A stretch of DNA of 64,000 nt from Glebionis coronaria. Lineage: Eukaryota > Streptophyta > Magnoliopsida > Asterales > Asteraceae. The notes under the pieces are model-generated. The model was not told where the DNA came from and searched no databases. It saw nothing but the letters and a program-made list of their open reading frames with translations. The translations under genes were made by a program, and so were the position numbers. Below, one piece after another: positions 36,694 through 48,702 of the stretch. How positions within the stretch are numbered: position 1 is the first letter of the stretch; the number at the start of each line of letters is the position of its first letter. Location of the stretch: contig CM046875.1 of NCBI GenBank assembly GCA_025667525.1, positions 288,318,140-288,382,139 on the forward strand, given 5' to 3'.

Positions 36694-37235
36694 CCCTCCT
36701 AATGTGTCATTAGGAGGTGTTGGCTATTTGACACATAGTTCTTCCACATTTAATTTTCATGTCATTTAATTTATTGTCAATTTACATTCCTTGTCTTGCA
36801 CCTTAAATTTGTAAGTCCTTTAATTTTTACTTTTAATTATTGTTGAATCTTTAATTTTAATCAAGTTTTTATATTAATCTCTCATTCTACCTTTCTTGTT
36901 TTGATTTAATCTTTATGTTTATGTGCTTATTGTTATGCTTATTTGATTAATTGTTATGATTTATGTTTTTGATTGTGTTAGCTTATTGATTTTATAGCTT
37001 ATTGTGTGTTTGATTTGATTTTAGTTAAGTGTTTTTAATAGTTTAATTTTATTAAAAGTTGATTTTTATTATTTAGTTTAATTAGTGTTTTTCAAGTTTT
37101 TAATTTGTGGTTTAATTAGTTTTTCTTAAAAGTGTTTTAGATTAAGTTTTGGTAAACTGCTTATTTGATTTTTGCTTATTTGTAGCTTATTTTCTGATTT
37201 TTAGTTTTTACTGTTATCTGTTTATCTTTATTTCA

Positions 37236-37690
37236 AGATCTTCGGAAAAGGGTTTTGAGATTCCGAAGAATCACCTTTTCCGAAGATTTGTTTATTCCGA
37301 AGATTAGCATTTCTCTGAATTTATCCCATTTATCCGAAAAAGTAGCTTTTCTCTGAATTTAGTCATTATTCGGAATTAGCAGTTTTTCCGAAGATTTTTG
37401 TTTTTCTGAAAATGTTTGATATTCCGAAGATATTTACATTTCTCTGAAAAAAAGATTATTCCGAAGATTTAGAAAAAATGTTATTCCGAAAAAAAATGTT
37501 AGAAAAAAACTCTGAAGAAAAAACTCTGAAAAAACTATTCCGAAGAAAATTCTCTGAAAACAATAAGATTTCGAAGAATCAGATAATTTCCGAAAAAGAG
37601 CAAAACTCCGAAAAAGAAGAGAACTCCGAAGAAAATTCTCCGAAAAAAGAAACCCAATAAACATTCCGAAGATATGCTGTATTCCGAAAT
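37236..37690 (+). repeat. dense TTCCGAAGA motif array, E 5' LTR
   Basis: More than twenty copies or near-copies of TTCCGAAGA, its inverse TCTTCGGAA and the variant TTCTCTGAA occur at irregular 10-40 base spacing. The array is kept in the 3' LTR (44816-45290). The spacing is not periodic, so this is a cluster of short motifs and not a simple tandem repeat. Confidence 0.8.
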
Positions 37691-38353
37691 AAGTGACCAG
37701 CCTACCTGCCTGCTTAAGTACTTTGGCGCCAAATTGAGCTACTAGGCTGCCTGCTTGAGCAGGGTGCCTGCCTGCTTGTTTATTAATTAATTTTGTTCCG
37801 TAATCGTTTAGTTTAATCTGAAAGTTGTTCCGATTTTTATTATGAAAGTCGCGTATTTTTAGTTGAATTTTTCGTCAATTTTTAGTATTAATATTTTTTC
37901 GAAAAGTTTAAATTTTATCTTTTATTTAGCGCCCGCTTTAGCTTTTGCCTCGTTTAGTTTTAAAGTACCCTCTTAGTTTTATTTTCTCCTTCTTCATTAG
38001 GTTAATTTTATTTTTCAGTCGAAAGTTAATTTCTTCGTTTAGTTTTATTTTAAATAATTGTTTCGTTTCCATATTTGTTTTTAATATCGTTTATTTACTT
38101 TTCGTCAAGCTTTAATTTCTCGTTTTTTAATTAATTTACTTTCAAAGTCTTAATTTCGCACCATTTACTTTTTAATTACTTTTAGCTTACCTTGCCTTTT
38201 ATTTTTAAGTTTTGCAATTTTAATTTTAAACAACGACGAAAAATATTTCTTTTTCACCAAAAGACGACTGGGTCGCACGTTTAACCGGAGATCAATTCGA
38301 TAAGATACCGAGAAGAAAGAACAATTTAACTGAGTAAAAAACAGTTATTAAAA

Positions 38354-38368
38354 TGGCGCCGCTGCCGG
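38354..38368 (+). other. E primer binding site, tRNA-Asp
   Basis: TGGCGCCGCTGCCGG, three bases after the LTR. It matches the complement of the 3' end of plant tRNA-Asp with one mismatch, the primer type known for Athila elements. F has the same site. Confidence 0.85.
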
Positions 38369-38626
38369 CTCTTTTCATAAAAATTAACGGTTTTCTGTGA
38401 GAGACGCGTTGAATTTTGGGATCCGTTCACTCGTGAACGTTATTTTCTTGCTTAAAAATTTTCAAAAATCCATAAAAATTAAAAATTTTCAAAAATACAA
38501 AAACATTAAAAAAACTTATAAAAAGCATTTCTTTTTAAAAGTTTTGCACCAAAAAGATTTTATTTTTAAAAGTACATATATATTCTCTATTTCTTTGGTA
38601 TCTTTTTCTTTTTATTTTGCAGGTGT

Positions 38627-41600
38627 ATGCGTACTAGATCTTCATCTTATTCAGAGCCCGAGACTCGTGAAGATTTAGATATGGCTGGTGTGCACAACAA
38701 CAATAACCCACCGCACCTCAACATGAATAATAACAACCATCTTCCTCAACCAGACCTTCGAATGATGGAGGAGCTATGTCAACCTACGATGAATGGACGC
38801 GGAGGACCGATTGCGCCGATGCAAATCATGGCTCCAGAGTTTTTGTTGAAGCATCACATGATCCAACAAGTTCAAAATACTTGTCCATTTCGCGGATTGC
38901 CGGATGATGATGCGAACAAACACCTCGACAAATTCATTACCGTAACTCAAAGCATGAAGTTGCCCGGTGTTACCATGGATTTTCTTCGCCTTCACCTATT
39001 TCCACACACCTTATCCCACCATGCCGAAAAATGGTTTGATCGTCTTCCTAAGAATTCAATTCATACATGGGACGAGATGACTCAACGATTTTTGTCACGC
39101 TACTTTCCACCATCCATGGTCACGAGCCTTCGGAATCAAATCAGTGCATTTACACAAGAACCTGATGAATCACTTTTCGATGCTTGGGAACGTTATAATG
39201 TTTTGATCGATCGATGTCCTAACCACAATATGCTCCTCGTCCCCTTAATTGATACTTTCTACAACGGTCTAACTTTTTGTGATCGTGATACGATTAATGC
39301 AGCCGCCGGTGGCACATTTATGAAAAGAAGACCCTAGGAGTGTAGAGAGCTTATAGAGAACATGACTACTCATCACAAAAATTGGTATTCTTCTACATCT
39401 TCAAGGAATAACCCGAGAGTCAATGTTTCTTCTACTTTATCAAACACCGAGATGACCGAATTCACCCGCATGATGGCCGAAATGAACAAAAGTATCCAAC
39501 TCTTGGCTACAAATCAACAACAAGTTAAAGCTGTAGCATTTTCTTGTGAGATCTGCGGCGGTCCTCATTCATACACTGATTTTCCTTCTACTCTTGACAA
39601 TCCGGAAAACGTGTATGCGGCTCATGGTAACTATTCAACGGAAAGCTATCAAGCCCGACCTCAAGGTGATCGTAACTTGCTAAGTTACCGTACTAACAAC
39701 TTTCTTTCACCCGGTTTTTCTCCTCAAAACCACAACCCCAACAACTACAATAGAAGCAATCCAAACCCACCTCTAGCTTCTAATCCTTATCACCCACCCG
39801 CTCAACAAGCACCACCCATTAATCATGATGTTGAAGCTTTCATGAGGACCCAAGGAGAGGTAGTTAAGAATCTGCAAAGCTAAATCATCAACTTGAAAGG
39901 AGATATCACTAAGCAAGGGAATGATATTAGAACCGAGCTTCGACATGATATGCAAACCTCTTTTAGCAATCAAACAAATGATTTGAAGAATATGCTGGCT
40001 AGTTTCTTCCCAAGTACTCAACCCTCTACCTCGGGCTCTCTTCCTTCAAATACCGTCACCAACCCAAGAGCGAATGTGAGTGCTATTACTACACGCAGTG
40101 GAGCAACTTTAGTAGGACCATCTATCCCTTCCCCAGTTACTCCATCTACACCTCCTCCACCACCATTTATCCCGCCTACTACCACGCCTAGTACGAGTTC
40201 TCCATTACCATCTCCACCTATGCATGAAGAAGTACCCAAGAAAAACCCTTCACCAACCCCACCTTCTACCTATAAACCCAACATCCCTTATCCTTCTCGC
40301 TTAGACAAAAGCAAATTGCTCACCAAGGATGACATTCAAGTGTCAAACTATTTGAAGATGATCTTTCAAATAAATTTAAACATTACCCTTGTTGAAGCAC
40401 TTGTCCACATGCCGAAATTCGTAAAAGCATTCAAGGAATTGCTTAACAAGAAGGAAAATATGGCTGAGCTTGTCAACACACGCTTAAATGCAAATTGTTC
40501 TGCAGTCATTCTTAAAGAACTTCCAGAAAAACTTGGAGATCCCGGTCATTTTGTGTTGCCTTGCATTTTTAACAAAACCGAAGAATTTACTGCCTTAGCC
40601 GATCTCGGGGCAAGTATAAATTTGATGCCTTTAAGTGTTTGGAAAACACTATCATTACCCGATCTTACACCAACAAAGATGACTCTAGAGCTAGCAAATT
40701 GAAGTCTCGCTTACCCCGTTGGTATTGCTGAAGATGTTTTTATTTAAGTTGGTATCTTCACTTTTCTGGTCGACTTTGTTGTTGTTGATTATGAAATGGA
40801 CCCTCGTATTCTGTTAATACTTGGACGGCCATTTTTGAGAACCGGAAAAGCTTTAATTGATGTTGCTGAAGGTGAACTTATTATAAGGGTCGGGAATGAT
40901 ATACAAGTGTTTAAAATGGGGAAGATCACAAACAAATCAAATGGAAAAGAATCGGCGAATATGATTAATGTGCTTAATGATTTTTTCATCTACAACAATC
41001 CTTTTTTCGATTCTTGCTATGATTATCCACTGTTCCAAGATGATGTGGATGGTTCTCTCTTTAATTTGGATCCTCCACCAATATATGAGTCTCCACCGAT
41101 CTATGATGACTATGATGATGATTCTAGTTCTAATATGGATGATTCTGATGATTTTACTTCAGAGTATAAAGACATGCCAACATATGATGATTTTGATGAT
41201 GTCGATACTCTTTCGAGTGATTCTTCTCATGATGACCTTACTCCTACTTTTGATGAAGATCCTCCACCAAACACTATTGATACTTTGGATAATTACTCAT
41301 TTGAGGAAGATTTTGCCACTTTTCTTAATACATACTTCCCCAATGAGAATGATTCTCCTCCTTTAGACTTTGATGATGGTCTTTATCCTCCTTCAGATAT
41401 TAAGAAACCCGTTTCAAAGGAGAAGAAGCCGGAAGACACCGATATCCATAGTACTTATGTCTTTACACCTCTTTATCCACCTTCTAAGGATGAGATTGTG
41501 AGATTTATGAGCGGATCTTCTTCAAATTCTACTGAGCCTGAGTGTTATTTTCCCCTAAAGGAAAAGGTGTTCGATCCCGGTATTGCAATCTTTAAGCCAT

Positions 41601-41818
41601 CTCAGTATCCATCTGATGAAATAAAGGGAAAGATTTTTGGAAACAATGGAGATATGCTTGCACTGCATCATACTGTTTACCACCGTGCTCAATCTTTGCT
41701 TAAGGGAACCTTACCTACTCTTCTTTGGCTTGCCTTGTTCGCCTTAATCTTGTGCTACTTGATGGACGAAAACCATGTATTTGATCTCGGTGGATGTTCT
41801 TCAAGCTTCTTACCATGA
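38627..41818 (+). pseudogene. E gag-protease-tail polyprotein
   Basis: One frame of about 1,063 codons with four stops (39335, 39881, 40700, 40742) and no frameshift. The N-terminus is MRTRSSSYSEPETRED; the gag core has WFDRLPKNSIHTWDEMTQRF and YFPPSMVTSLRNQISAFTQE. The knuckle reads CEICGGPHSYTDF, so the last Cys is lost. A Pro-rich linker (about 40080-40290) leads to the protease with ADLGASINLMPLS and ILLILGRPFLRTGKALIDV. A long acidic Asp/Ser region, an FDPGIAIF motif (41570) and a hydrophobic span TLPTLLWLALFALILCYLM near the end follow. No polymerase motifs follow. F has the same plan. Confidence 0.9.
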
Positions 41819-43833
41819 TAATCAAGGTCGAGTCAGGCTCACAACTCGGTTAACAAAAACAAGCGCTTCGCGGGAGGCAACCAGCAGTATCTACCCTTTT
41901 TCTTTGTTTTCATAATAAGTGTAGGGGGAGACCCTAGTATGTGTTTGTTGATTTCATTCTTATCATGTCTAGGGATTCAAGCTCTCAAAGATCCATTCTT
42001 GATGACTTCTGACGACCCGTGATTCCGTGTACCCGTCTTCCCGGTTCTATCCTAAACTCTTTTGCTTCATTATTTTATCATTTATGATTGAAAAAGGAAT
42101 CACTTTAGTTGTCTCTTCCTTAGCAAAATTTAAACAACATGCACAATGTCCTAAGTGTAGGGGAGGTTACTTCCACATGCTTAAACATTGAGGACAATGT
42201 TTATATTAAGTGTAGGGGGGACTTCTATCGAAGTTAAGTGGCTTTTCCTTGTATTTGTCCTCATTTTAATCAAAAAATTGATTTTTCAACATTTTTCAAA
42301 ATTTTTGATCTATTTTGGCCTAGTTGTATTTACCTTTGTTATAGTTATTTTCTTTCTTTGCTAGAATAAATTTTAATAAAGTGGTTTTAATTTTTAAACG
42401 TTGTGAATCTTTTGACTCAACCCGAGTTTACTTATCTAAGTTTACTCTAGCTAGTATCCTTAACGTGTTTAAGTCAAGTTTTGCTAGGCTTTTATATAGG
42501 TACCTTTAAAACACGAAAGTCTTAACTCTTACGGGTTAAGAACAAGAACTTTTCGCAAGTTCCTATAATTAATCCTAGAAAGTCGTTTATCAAGGGAACT
42601 TTAAAATACGAATTCTAAACTTGAAAGAGTCTAAGAAATTGCAAGATCCTATAGATGATTTGAAAACCCAAAACTTTGATTTAATAGGCTAAGCATCCAC
42701 GAGTCTCATTCCTTGAGATTTTAAATTGTGGAGAACGAGAGATGATAGAGTCAATTATAAGTTTGGTATTCTTTCATGAATTTATGTGAGTTGATTATAA
42801 ACTTTTTCTCCCATCGCTTGTTAATAAGTTTAATTGCAATAAATAAGGTCGTACGATTTGAAAATTTACTTAGCTTCTAGCACAAGATCGTTTAAAAGTT
42901 GCTCGGTATTAATTAGAGTTCATAGCCAAGGCATAACTTATTGAAGCGGGATGCGAAGATTGACGAGTCTGAAAAGGCCCTAACAAGACATGAGGGCTAC
43001 ATTTTGTTGCTAAAGATCCCAAGTGATGTGAAGAATCATTTATCAAAAATCAATATGAAGGATCGAGACACACGACGAAAAACAAATACTCCCCTAAAGA
43101 TCATGGAGAAGTCTATCCGAAAAGACCCTAGCAAGGTATGAGGATAAATAGATCCAAGTCCTAAAAGGAGGCGGACCGTTGTATATCAAAATCCAAAATA
43201 AAGATTGGAGAAAAATGAAGAAGTCGTGGTCCAAGTATGAAGAATCTCTCAAAAAGTTCAAGTGAAGAAATTCCTATTATGAAGATAAGACCATTATTTC
43301 ATGAACGTCTCTCAAGATTTGAAGTATGAAGTCAATGCCAAATATCGATCCGAGAAAGGTCTCAAATCGTGAAGCGAGTTATGCCAAGATATGAACTTTA
43401 TGAGGCCCCGAGAAGCAGTTTTAAAGTCCTTTAGCTAACTATTGATTAAATCGTCCTACTTTATTTTCAGCCTAAATAAACTATCGAAATAAGTCAAACA
43501 ATGCATCCTCGTGATCATTCAAGACAACAATAAAATATAAGAGATACACCTAGGAATAAGGGAGTCTAAGTAAATAATTGGGCCATATGAATTTGTGTTA
43601 GTTTGCTATCTTATAATAACAATGATCTAGTTTTTAAGCTTGGTTTGAGGAACGTGAAACTTGAGGGTGATAAACATTCATGACATTCCAAAACCCTAAG
43701 GTAAGTCTTTGATCTTTTTACTTGTCTTGTGTTTAATAAAGGCCAAGGTGGATTGATTATGATGGAAAATGTAAAACTTGATTTGTAACTAATGCATTGC
43801 ATGAGGGCATTGCAATTGTTAAGTGTAGGGGAT
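41819..43833 (+). other. E conserved 3' non-coding region and polypurine tracts
   Basis: No gene. Landmarks shared with F after its stop codon: CTCGGTTAACAAAAACAAG followed by CGCTTCGCGGGAGGCAACC (about 41848-41883), the AGGA-loop hairpin at 42182, and GAGAACGAGAGATGATAGAG with TCAATTATAAGTTTGGTATT (about 42731-42772) and TTCTCCCATCGCTTG. AAGTGTAGGGG occurs at about 41919, 42157, 42210 and 43821, the last being the polypurine tract at the LTR. From memory a GGGAGGCAACC block is common behind the ORF of Athila elements. Confidence 0.7.
42182..42203 (+). other. AGGA-loop hairpin, element E
   Basis: Core AAACATTG-AGGA-CAATGTTT with one more T-A pair outside, so a 9 bp perfect stem, directly before an AAGTGTAGGGGGG purine motif. 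The same hairpin occurs in F at 63194. Confidence 0.75.
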
Positions 43834-45945
43834 TAGTAAGTGTGAAAACACTTATCCTTTTACCACTTAAATATAATAATAACCAAGACAAAACATGTAT
43901 TTTATGTCGTAAATGTCGGAATTATGCGTGGTTTGTGTTTTTGTTGTGATTTAGGACCAAAATGTGAAAAGGGAAGAAAACACGGACTTTCACGGGCTTT
44001 TATCGAAGAAAAAAACAAAAGACGAAGTCAAAAGATCAAGAGTGCAAAAAGAACGGAAGTCGAAGGCCTATTCTGAAGACTTATCGAAGAAAAAGTCTAA
44101 AGACGGAAGTTTAATGAAGTCGAAGAACTCAAGTCTAATAAATGAAGAAATTATAAGACGAGTTAAAATAATCCCGAGACAAAGTCGAAAAAGTCGAAGA
44201 ATTTATAAAGACGAAAAGACGAGAAAAGGATGAAAACATCAAGACATACTAATCCTCCTATAAATACCCTCATAATGTGTCATTAGGAGGTGTTGGCCAT
44301 TTGACACATAGTTCTTCCATATTTAATTTTTATGTCATTTAATTTCTTGTCAATTTACATTCCTTGTCTTGCACCTTAAATTTGTAAGTCCTTTAATTTT
44401 TACTTTTAATTGTTGTTGAATCTTTGATTTTAATCAAGTTTTTATATTAATCTCTCATTCTACCTTTCTTGTTTTGATTTAATCTTTATGTTTATGTGCT
44501 TATTATTATGCTTATTTGATTAATTGTTATGTTTTTATGTTTTTGATTGTGTTACCTTATTGATTTTATAGCTTATTGTGTGTTTGACTTGATTTTAGTT
44601 AAGTGTTTTTAATACTTTAATTTATTAAAAGTTGATTTTTATTATTTAGTTTAATTAGTGTTTTTCAAGTTTTTAAATTGTGGTTTAATTAGTTTTTCTT
44701 AAAAAAAGTGTTTTAGATTAAGTTTTGGTAAACTGCTTATTTGATTTTTGCTTATTTGTAACTTATTTTCTTATTTTTAGTTTTTACTGTTATCTGTTTA
44801 TTTTTATTTCAAGATCTTCGGAAAAGGGTTTTGAGATTCCGAAGAATCACCTTTTCCGAAGATTTGTTTATTCCGAAGATTAGCATTTCTCTGAATTTAT
44901 CCCATTTATCCGAAAAAGTAGCTTTTCTCTGAATTTAGTCATTATTCCGAATTAGCAGTTTTTCTGATGATTTTTGTTTTTCTGAAAATGTTTGATATTC
45001 CGAAGATATTTACATTTCTCTGAAATAAAGATTATTTCGAAGATTTAGAAAAAATGTTATTCCGAAAAAAATGCTAGAAAAAAAACTCTGAAGAAAAAAC
45101 TCTGAAAAAATTATTCCGAAGAAAATTCTCTGAAAAAAATAAGATTCCGAAGAATCAGATAATTTCCGAAAAAAGAGCAAAACTCCGAAAAAGAAGAAAA
45201 CTCCGAAAAGAAAACTCCGAAGAAAATTCTCCGAAAAAAAGAAACACAATAAACATTCCTAAGATATGCTGTATTCCGAAATAAGTGACCAGCCTACCTG
45301 CATGCTTAAGTACTTTGGCGCCAAATTGAGCTACTAGGCTGCCTGCTTGAGCAGGGTGCCTGCATGCTTGTTTATTAATTAATTTTGTTCCGAAATCGTT
45401 TAGTTTAATCTGAAAGTTGTTCCGATTTTTATTCTGAAAGTCGCCTATTTTTAGTTGAATTTTTCGTCAATTTTTAGTATTAATATTTTTTCGAAAAGTT
45501 TAAATTTTATCTTTTATTTAGCGCCCGCTTTAGCTTTTGCCTTGTTTAGTTTTAAAGTACCCTCTTAGTTTTATTTTCTCCTTTTTCATTAGGTTAATTT
45601 TATTTTTCAGTCGAAAGTTAATTTCTTCGTTTAGTTTTATTTTAATTAATTGTTTCGTTTCCATATTTGTTTTTAATATCGTTTATTTACTTTTCGTCAA
45701 GCTTTAATTTCTCGTTTTTAATTAATTTACTTTCAAAGTCTTAATTTCGCACCATTTACTTTTTAATTACTTTTAGCTTATTTACCTTGCCTTTTACTTT
45801 TAAGTTTTGCAATTTTAATTTTAAACAACGACCAAAAATATTTCTTTTTCACCAAAAGACTATTGAGTCGCACGTTTAACCGGAGATCAATTCGATTAGA
45901 TACCGAGAACAAAGAACAATTTAACTGAGTAAAAACCAGTTATTA
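43834..45945 (+). repeat. E 3' LTR
   Basis: It begins TAGTAAGTGTG (one change from TAATAA) after AAGTGTAGGGGAT, and ends CCAGTTATTA before GAGCC. It carries TATAAATA at 44259 and the TTCCGAAGA array at 44816-45290. It differs from the 5' LTR by scattered substitutions and small indels. Confidence 0.93.
44259..44266 (+). promoter_or_regulatory. TATA box in E 3' LTR
   Basis: TATAAATA in the context AATCCTCC-TATAAATACCCTC; the 5' LTR copy is mutated to TGTAAATA. Confidence 0.6.
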
Positions 45946-45950
45946 GAGCC

Positions 45951-47728
45951 AAAGGAAGAAAGCAGTCCTTTCTGATTCTTAAGAAGATGTTGAGGAGGAT
46001 GGGCTGACTATTTTGGCCAAGGCTACCTTTGTTGATAAGCCGAGTGATGACTTGCCTGCTCCTCCTAGTCCTTCATGCATTACTAATGCCACTACAAGTC
46101 CCAAACCTATGGATGACTCTGCTGGTCCTTCTGCTGGTCCTTCTCATGATCCCAAGGGTAAAGCCCCTATGACTAATGCACCCTCTCCTCCCAGGAAGCG
46201 AACTCACAGACAATTAGAGGAAGAACGATTGGGGGAAGAGGCTGATCAGCGATTGCAAGAGGAGATTGACCAACAAGCCATGGCTGAGGATGAAGCTCTG
46301 CAATAGCAAAGACATGAGCAGTTGAGGCACAACGCCATGTATTGGGATAACAATGACTGGATGAAGGTGCTTACCATCCTTACTTCCGACTACTCTTAGT
46401 TCACTGATTTGTTAGGGGCAGATGTGAATCAAAGAAATTGTGTTCAACGGGCAATGGCTTTGATGTGTAAACAACAGTTATCTCTTGCTGCCTAACTTCG
46501 TGAACAACACCGTAACAGACCTTTGTCACGTACTGAGGAGAGAAGGTTGATGCAGCAATATGTTAAGAATCAATCGGCTGCTTACTATCACACTAGATGG
46601 ACATGGGAAAGGGTGAGGAGGTTGTCTTTTGATGAGCTTAAAGATCTTTACACAAAGATGATCAAGCGTCAAAATACACATGTCCCTGAACACTTGATTT
46701 ATCGCCCACCTCCTCATGTTGTCCTCACTTCTAAACCTGCTGCTGCTCCCACCTCTTCGTCAGATGTTCACAAGGATGCTTCTGGGGTTCAATCTTCTAG
46801 TGCTCCTTTTACTGCTGTTCCTACCACCACCACTTCAAATGTTGATCCCACTCACTCTCGTGTTGATACTACCACCACCAATCCTGCTACTAATCCCACT
46901 CATGTTACTCCTGTTGTAAAGCCAACATCAACACCGGTGACTGAACCACTTCCTACTTCATCAGCTGGTGCAGCTACTTCTGATCCTATGGTTGTTGAGG
47001 ACTTTTTTCCTACTGCTGCTGTCAAGGTCAAGGATGAATCTTCTTCTGATGTCCCCACACCTCGCCGTTCTATTAGGAAGAAGAAGGCTCGTCGTGGTAA
47101 GTCTGTCCCATTTGAGAAGAGAGATCTTGCTAATCTCATTGATGCTGTTTCTGATAGTGAGACTGAGTTGCACCTTGGCAACGGTGTGATTGTAGCTTGG
47201 GAATTTCGGCCATCCCCCATTTCTCGTGGTACCTTTACTCATAAGATTACGACTAGTGATGGCTACACTCGATATGTCTCTAGATTGCAAAATATTTTGA
47301 CCTGGGTGGAGCGTCGTGATCTTATGTTGTTGTATGGTTTGGTGGATGCTGAGATTCCTAAGTCTCCGAGTGAGCTTCCTAACTGGCCTCGCTTGAGTAT
47401 TTGGGGTGATTTGAAGCTGATGTTGGATTCCCCTCCTGATTCTCCTTATGCTGGTGCATGGAAGGATCAACCTCGATGGGTGATAAGGAGGTGGAAGCTG
47501 TATGCTGGTTGTGGTGTTCATGTGTTTGAGCTTGAGTCTGGTGCCGTTGTGTTTATGCTTACTGATTTGGAGTATCCATTGACCATTGCTACCATGGAAG
47601 CTATGCTGGAGTGTCATCTGCTGGTGTCTAATGCTCCTTCTGGTAACGAGTCTGCCATGGCCACTACCTTAGTTGAAGGTATTCAAGCCCGGCTGTATGC
47701 AGACAAGGTTGCAGCTTCTGGTATATGA
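45951..47728 (+). pseudogene. Copia C accessory ORF, 3' part
   Basis: It continues the frame cut at 36263, starting with basic KKAVLSDS and EDVEEDGLTILAKATF. A Pro/Ser region follows, then a basic coiled coil (RKRTHRQLEEERLGEEADQR), and after stops near 46304-46500 the frame starting at 46523 runs for 401 codons. That part has YHTRWTWERVRRLSFDELKD, a Thr/Pro-rich linker, a basic patch (RRSIRKKKARRGK) and a C-terminal domain with VRLQNILTWVERRDL-like, WPRLSIWGDLKLMLD, RWVIRRWKLYAGCGVHVFEL and FMLTDLEYPLTIATMEAML. The end domain matches Copia-1. Its role is unknown; nuclear-type basic patches and coiled coils are visible. The 218 aa minus-strand frame here is a shadow. Confidence 0.75.
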
Positions 47729-48039
47729 TTGGTTTGTTTCTTCTATTCTTGTGTTATACTTACATTCTTTTCACAAATATGTATAGTTATTGGTGACTCA
47801 CATTTTACTTTTGTTAGATAGTTAAAATATATATATATACTTTTATATAATATCTGCTTATACTTTAAACATGTGATGGAATTTCAAACTTGTAAATAAT
47901 ATAATATCTGCTTATACTTTTCCATCATGACATTGTTTTCCACTTGAAATTTTCACACTTGGGCTGTTATGAGAGTACTTCTGGTGTTAGACCTAGTCCA
48001 CACAACAAATGGTGCTCAACTCACCATGTCTTGCAGACA
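47729..48039 (+). other. Copia C 3' untranslated region
   Basis: T/A-rich, with a duplicated AATATCTGCTTATACTTT phrase at about 47848 and 47909. No coding signal is seen. Confidence 0.6.
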
Positions 48040-48500
48040 AGAAAGAGTTGATTCACCATGAGGGTAGGGCTCTGGTGTGATTATCAAATCCGTTGATGGT
48101 TGCCAGGTTACCTAAAACTGGATGGTTTTCACTTGCCTTGGTCCTAGACTGAAAAGTGGCTAGTCCAAGGGGTACGACTCTTGGTAAAGATCTATGTCAA
48201 ATCCGTTGATAGCTGTAATAGCTTGCTCAAAACTATAGGGTTTTCAGCTCACCGATGCTTAATTGCTAAGAGTTGGCTAGTCCGGAGGGGTACGGCTTCT
48301 GGTAAAGACTTATATCAAATCCGTTGACGGCTGTGATGATTTACCCAAAATCATTAGGGTACCCCCACTCACCATTGATTTACGTTCTAAGAGTTGAGTT
48401 GGGTTCTGGTCTCCCAGGGTGATGCTTATTCCACCACAAAGACTAGCTAGCCCAAGAGCGAGCAGCTACTTAGTAAAGGCTCATCAAATCTGCTCATGTT
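48040..48500 (+). repeat. about 115 bp tandem repeat, three to four units (Copia C)
   Basis: ATCAAATCCGTTGA-type phrases at 48083, 48197, 48313 and (decayed) 48482, each preceded by GGCTAGTCC...GGTAAAGA and followed by a (TTT)ACC(C/T)AAAA block. It is the same repeat, in the same place relative to the accessory ORF, as in Copia-1 (2030-2360). Confidence 0.85.
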
Positions 48501-48702
48501 GCTGTCAAGATTCAACAAGGTGCAGATCTATTTCAAGCTTTCAAGAAGCTTCTAGGTGTTACTCGTTGCATCAGTCTTTGTGTTGTTCATGGTGATGGTT
48601 ATATTGCTGCTATTTGTACTGATGTTTCAATCCTCAAGCTGTTTTGCAAGATCTACCAAGAAACTTGAACTCAACAAGTCAAATTCAAGTATAGGGGAGG
48701 AT

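Larger units (their letters stand above)
36264..38350 (+). repeat. E 5' LTR
   Basis: It begins TAATAAGTGTG and ends CAGTTATTA, so TAATAA/TTATTA are its inverted ends. It contains the TTCCGAAGA array (37236-37690) and a T-rich second half. Where the 3' LTR has a TATA box (TATAAATA, 44259) this copy has TGTAAATA (36686). The 98-codon frame at 36394 is repeated in the 3' LTR but shows no sign of being a gene apart from LTR identity. Confidence 0.93.
36264..45945 (+). mobile_element. E: non-autonomous Athila-like element (gag-protease only)
   Basis: Two LTRs of 2,087 and 2,112 bp bound a 5.5 kb interior with a tRNA-Asp primer site and one long gag-protease frame. No RT, RNase H or integrase is present. 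The target duplication is exact (GAGCC, 36259-36263 and 45946-45950). The LTR ends are TAATAA...TTATTA, not TG...CA. The nearest relative in the window is F. The element would depend on enzymes from an autonomous Athila-like partner. Confidence 0.93.

Noticed and set aside
37236..37690. Heat-shock elements (nGAAnnTTCn) as explanation of the TTCCGAAGA array
   Set aside because: The spacing between TTC and GAA is one or three bases, not the two required for heat-shock factor sites.
46961..47617. 218 aa minus-strand ORF
   Set aside because: Shadow of the Copia C accessory ORF, which matches Copia-1 on the plus strand.
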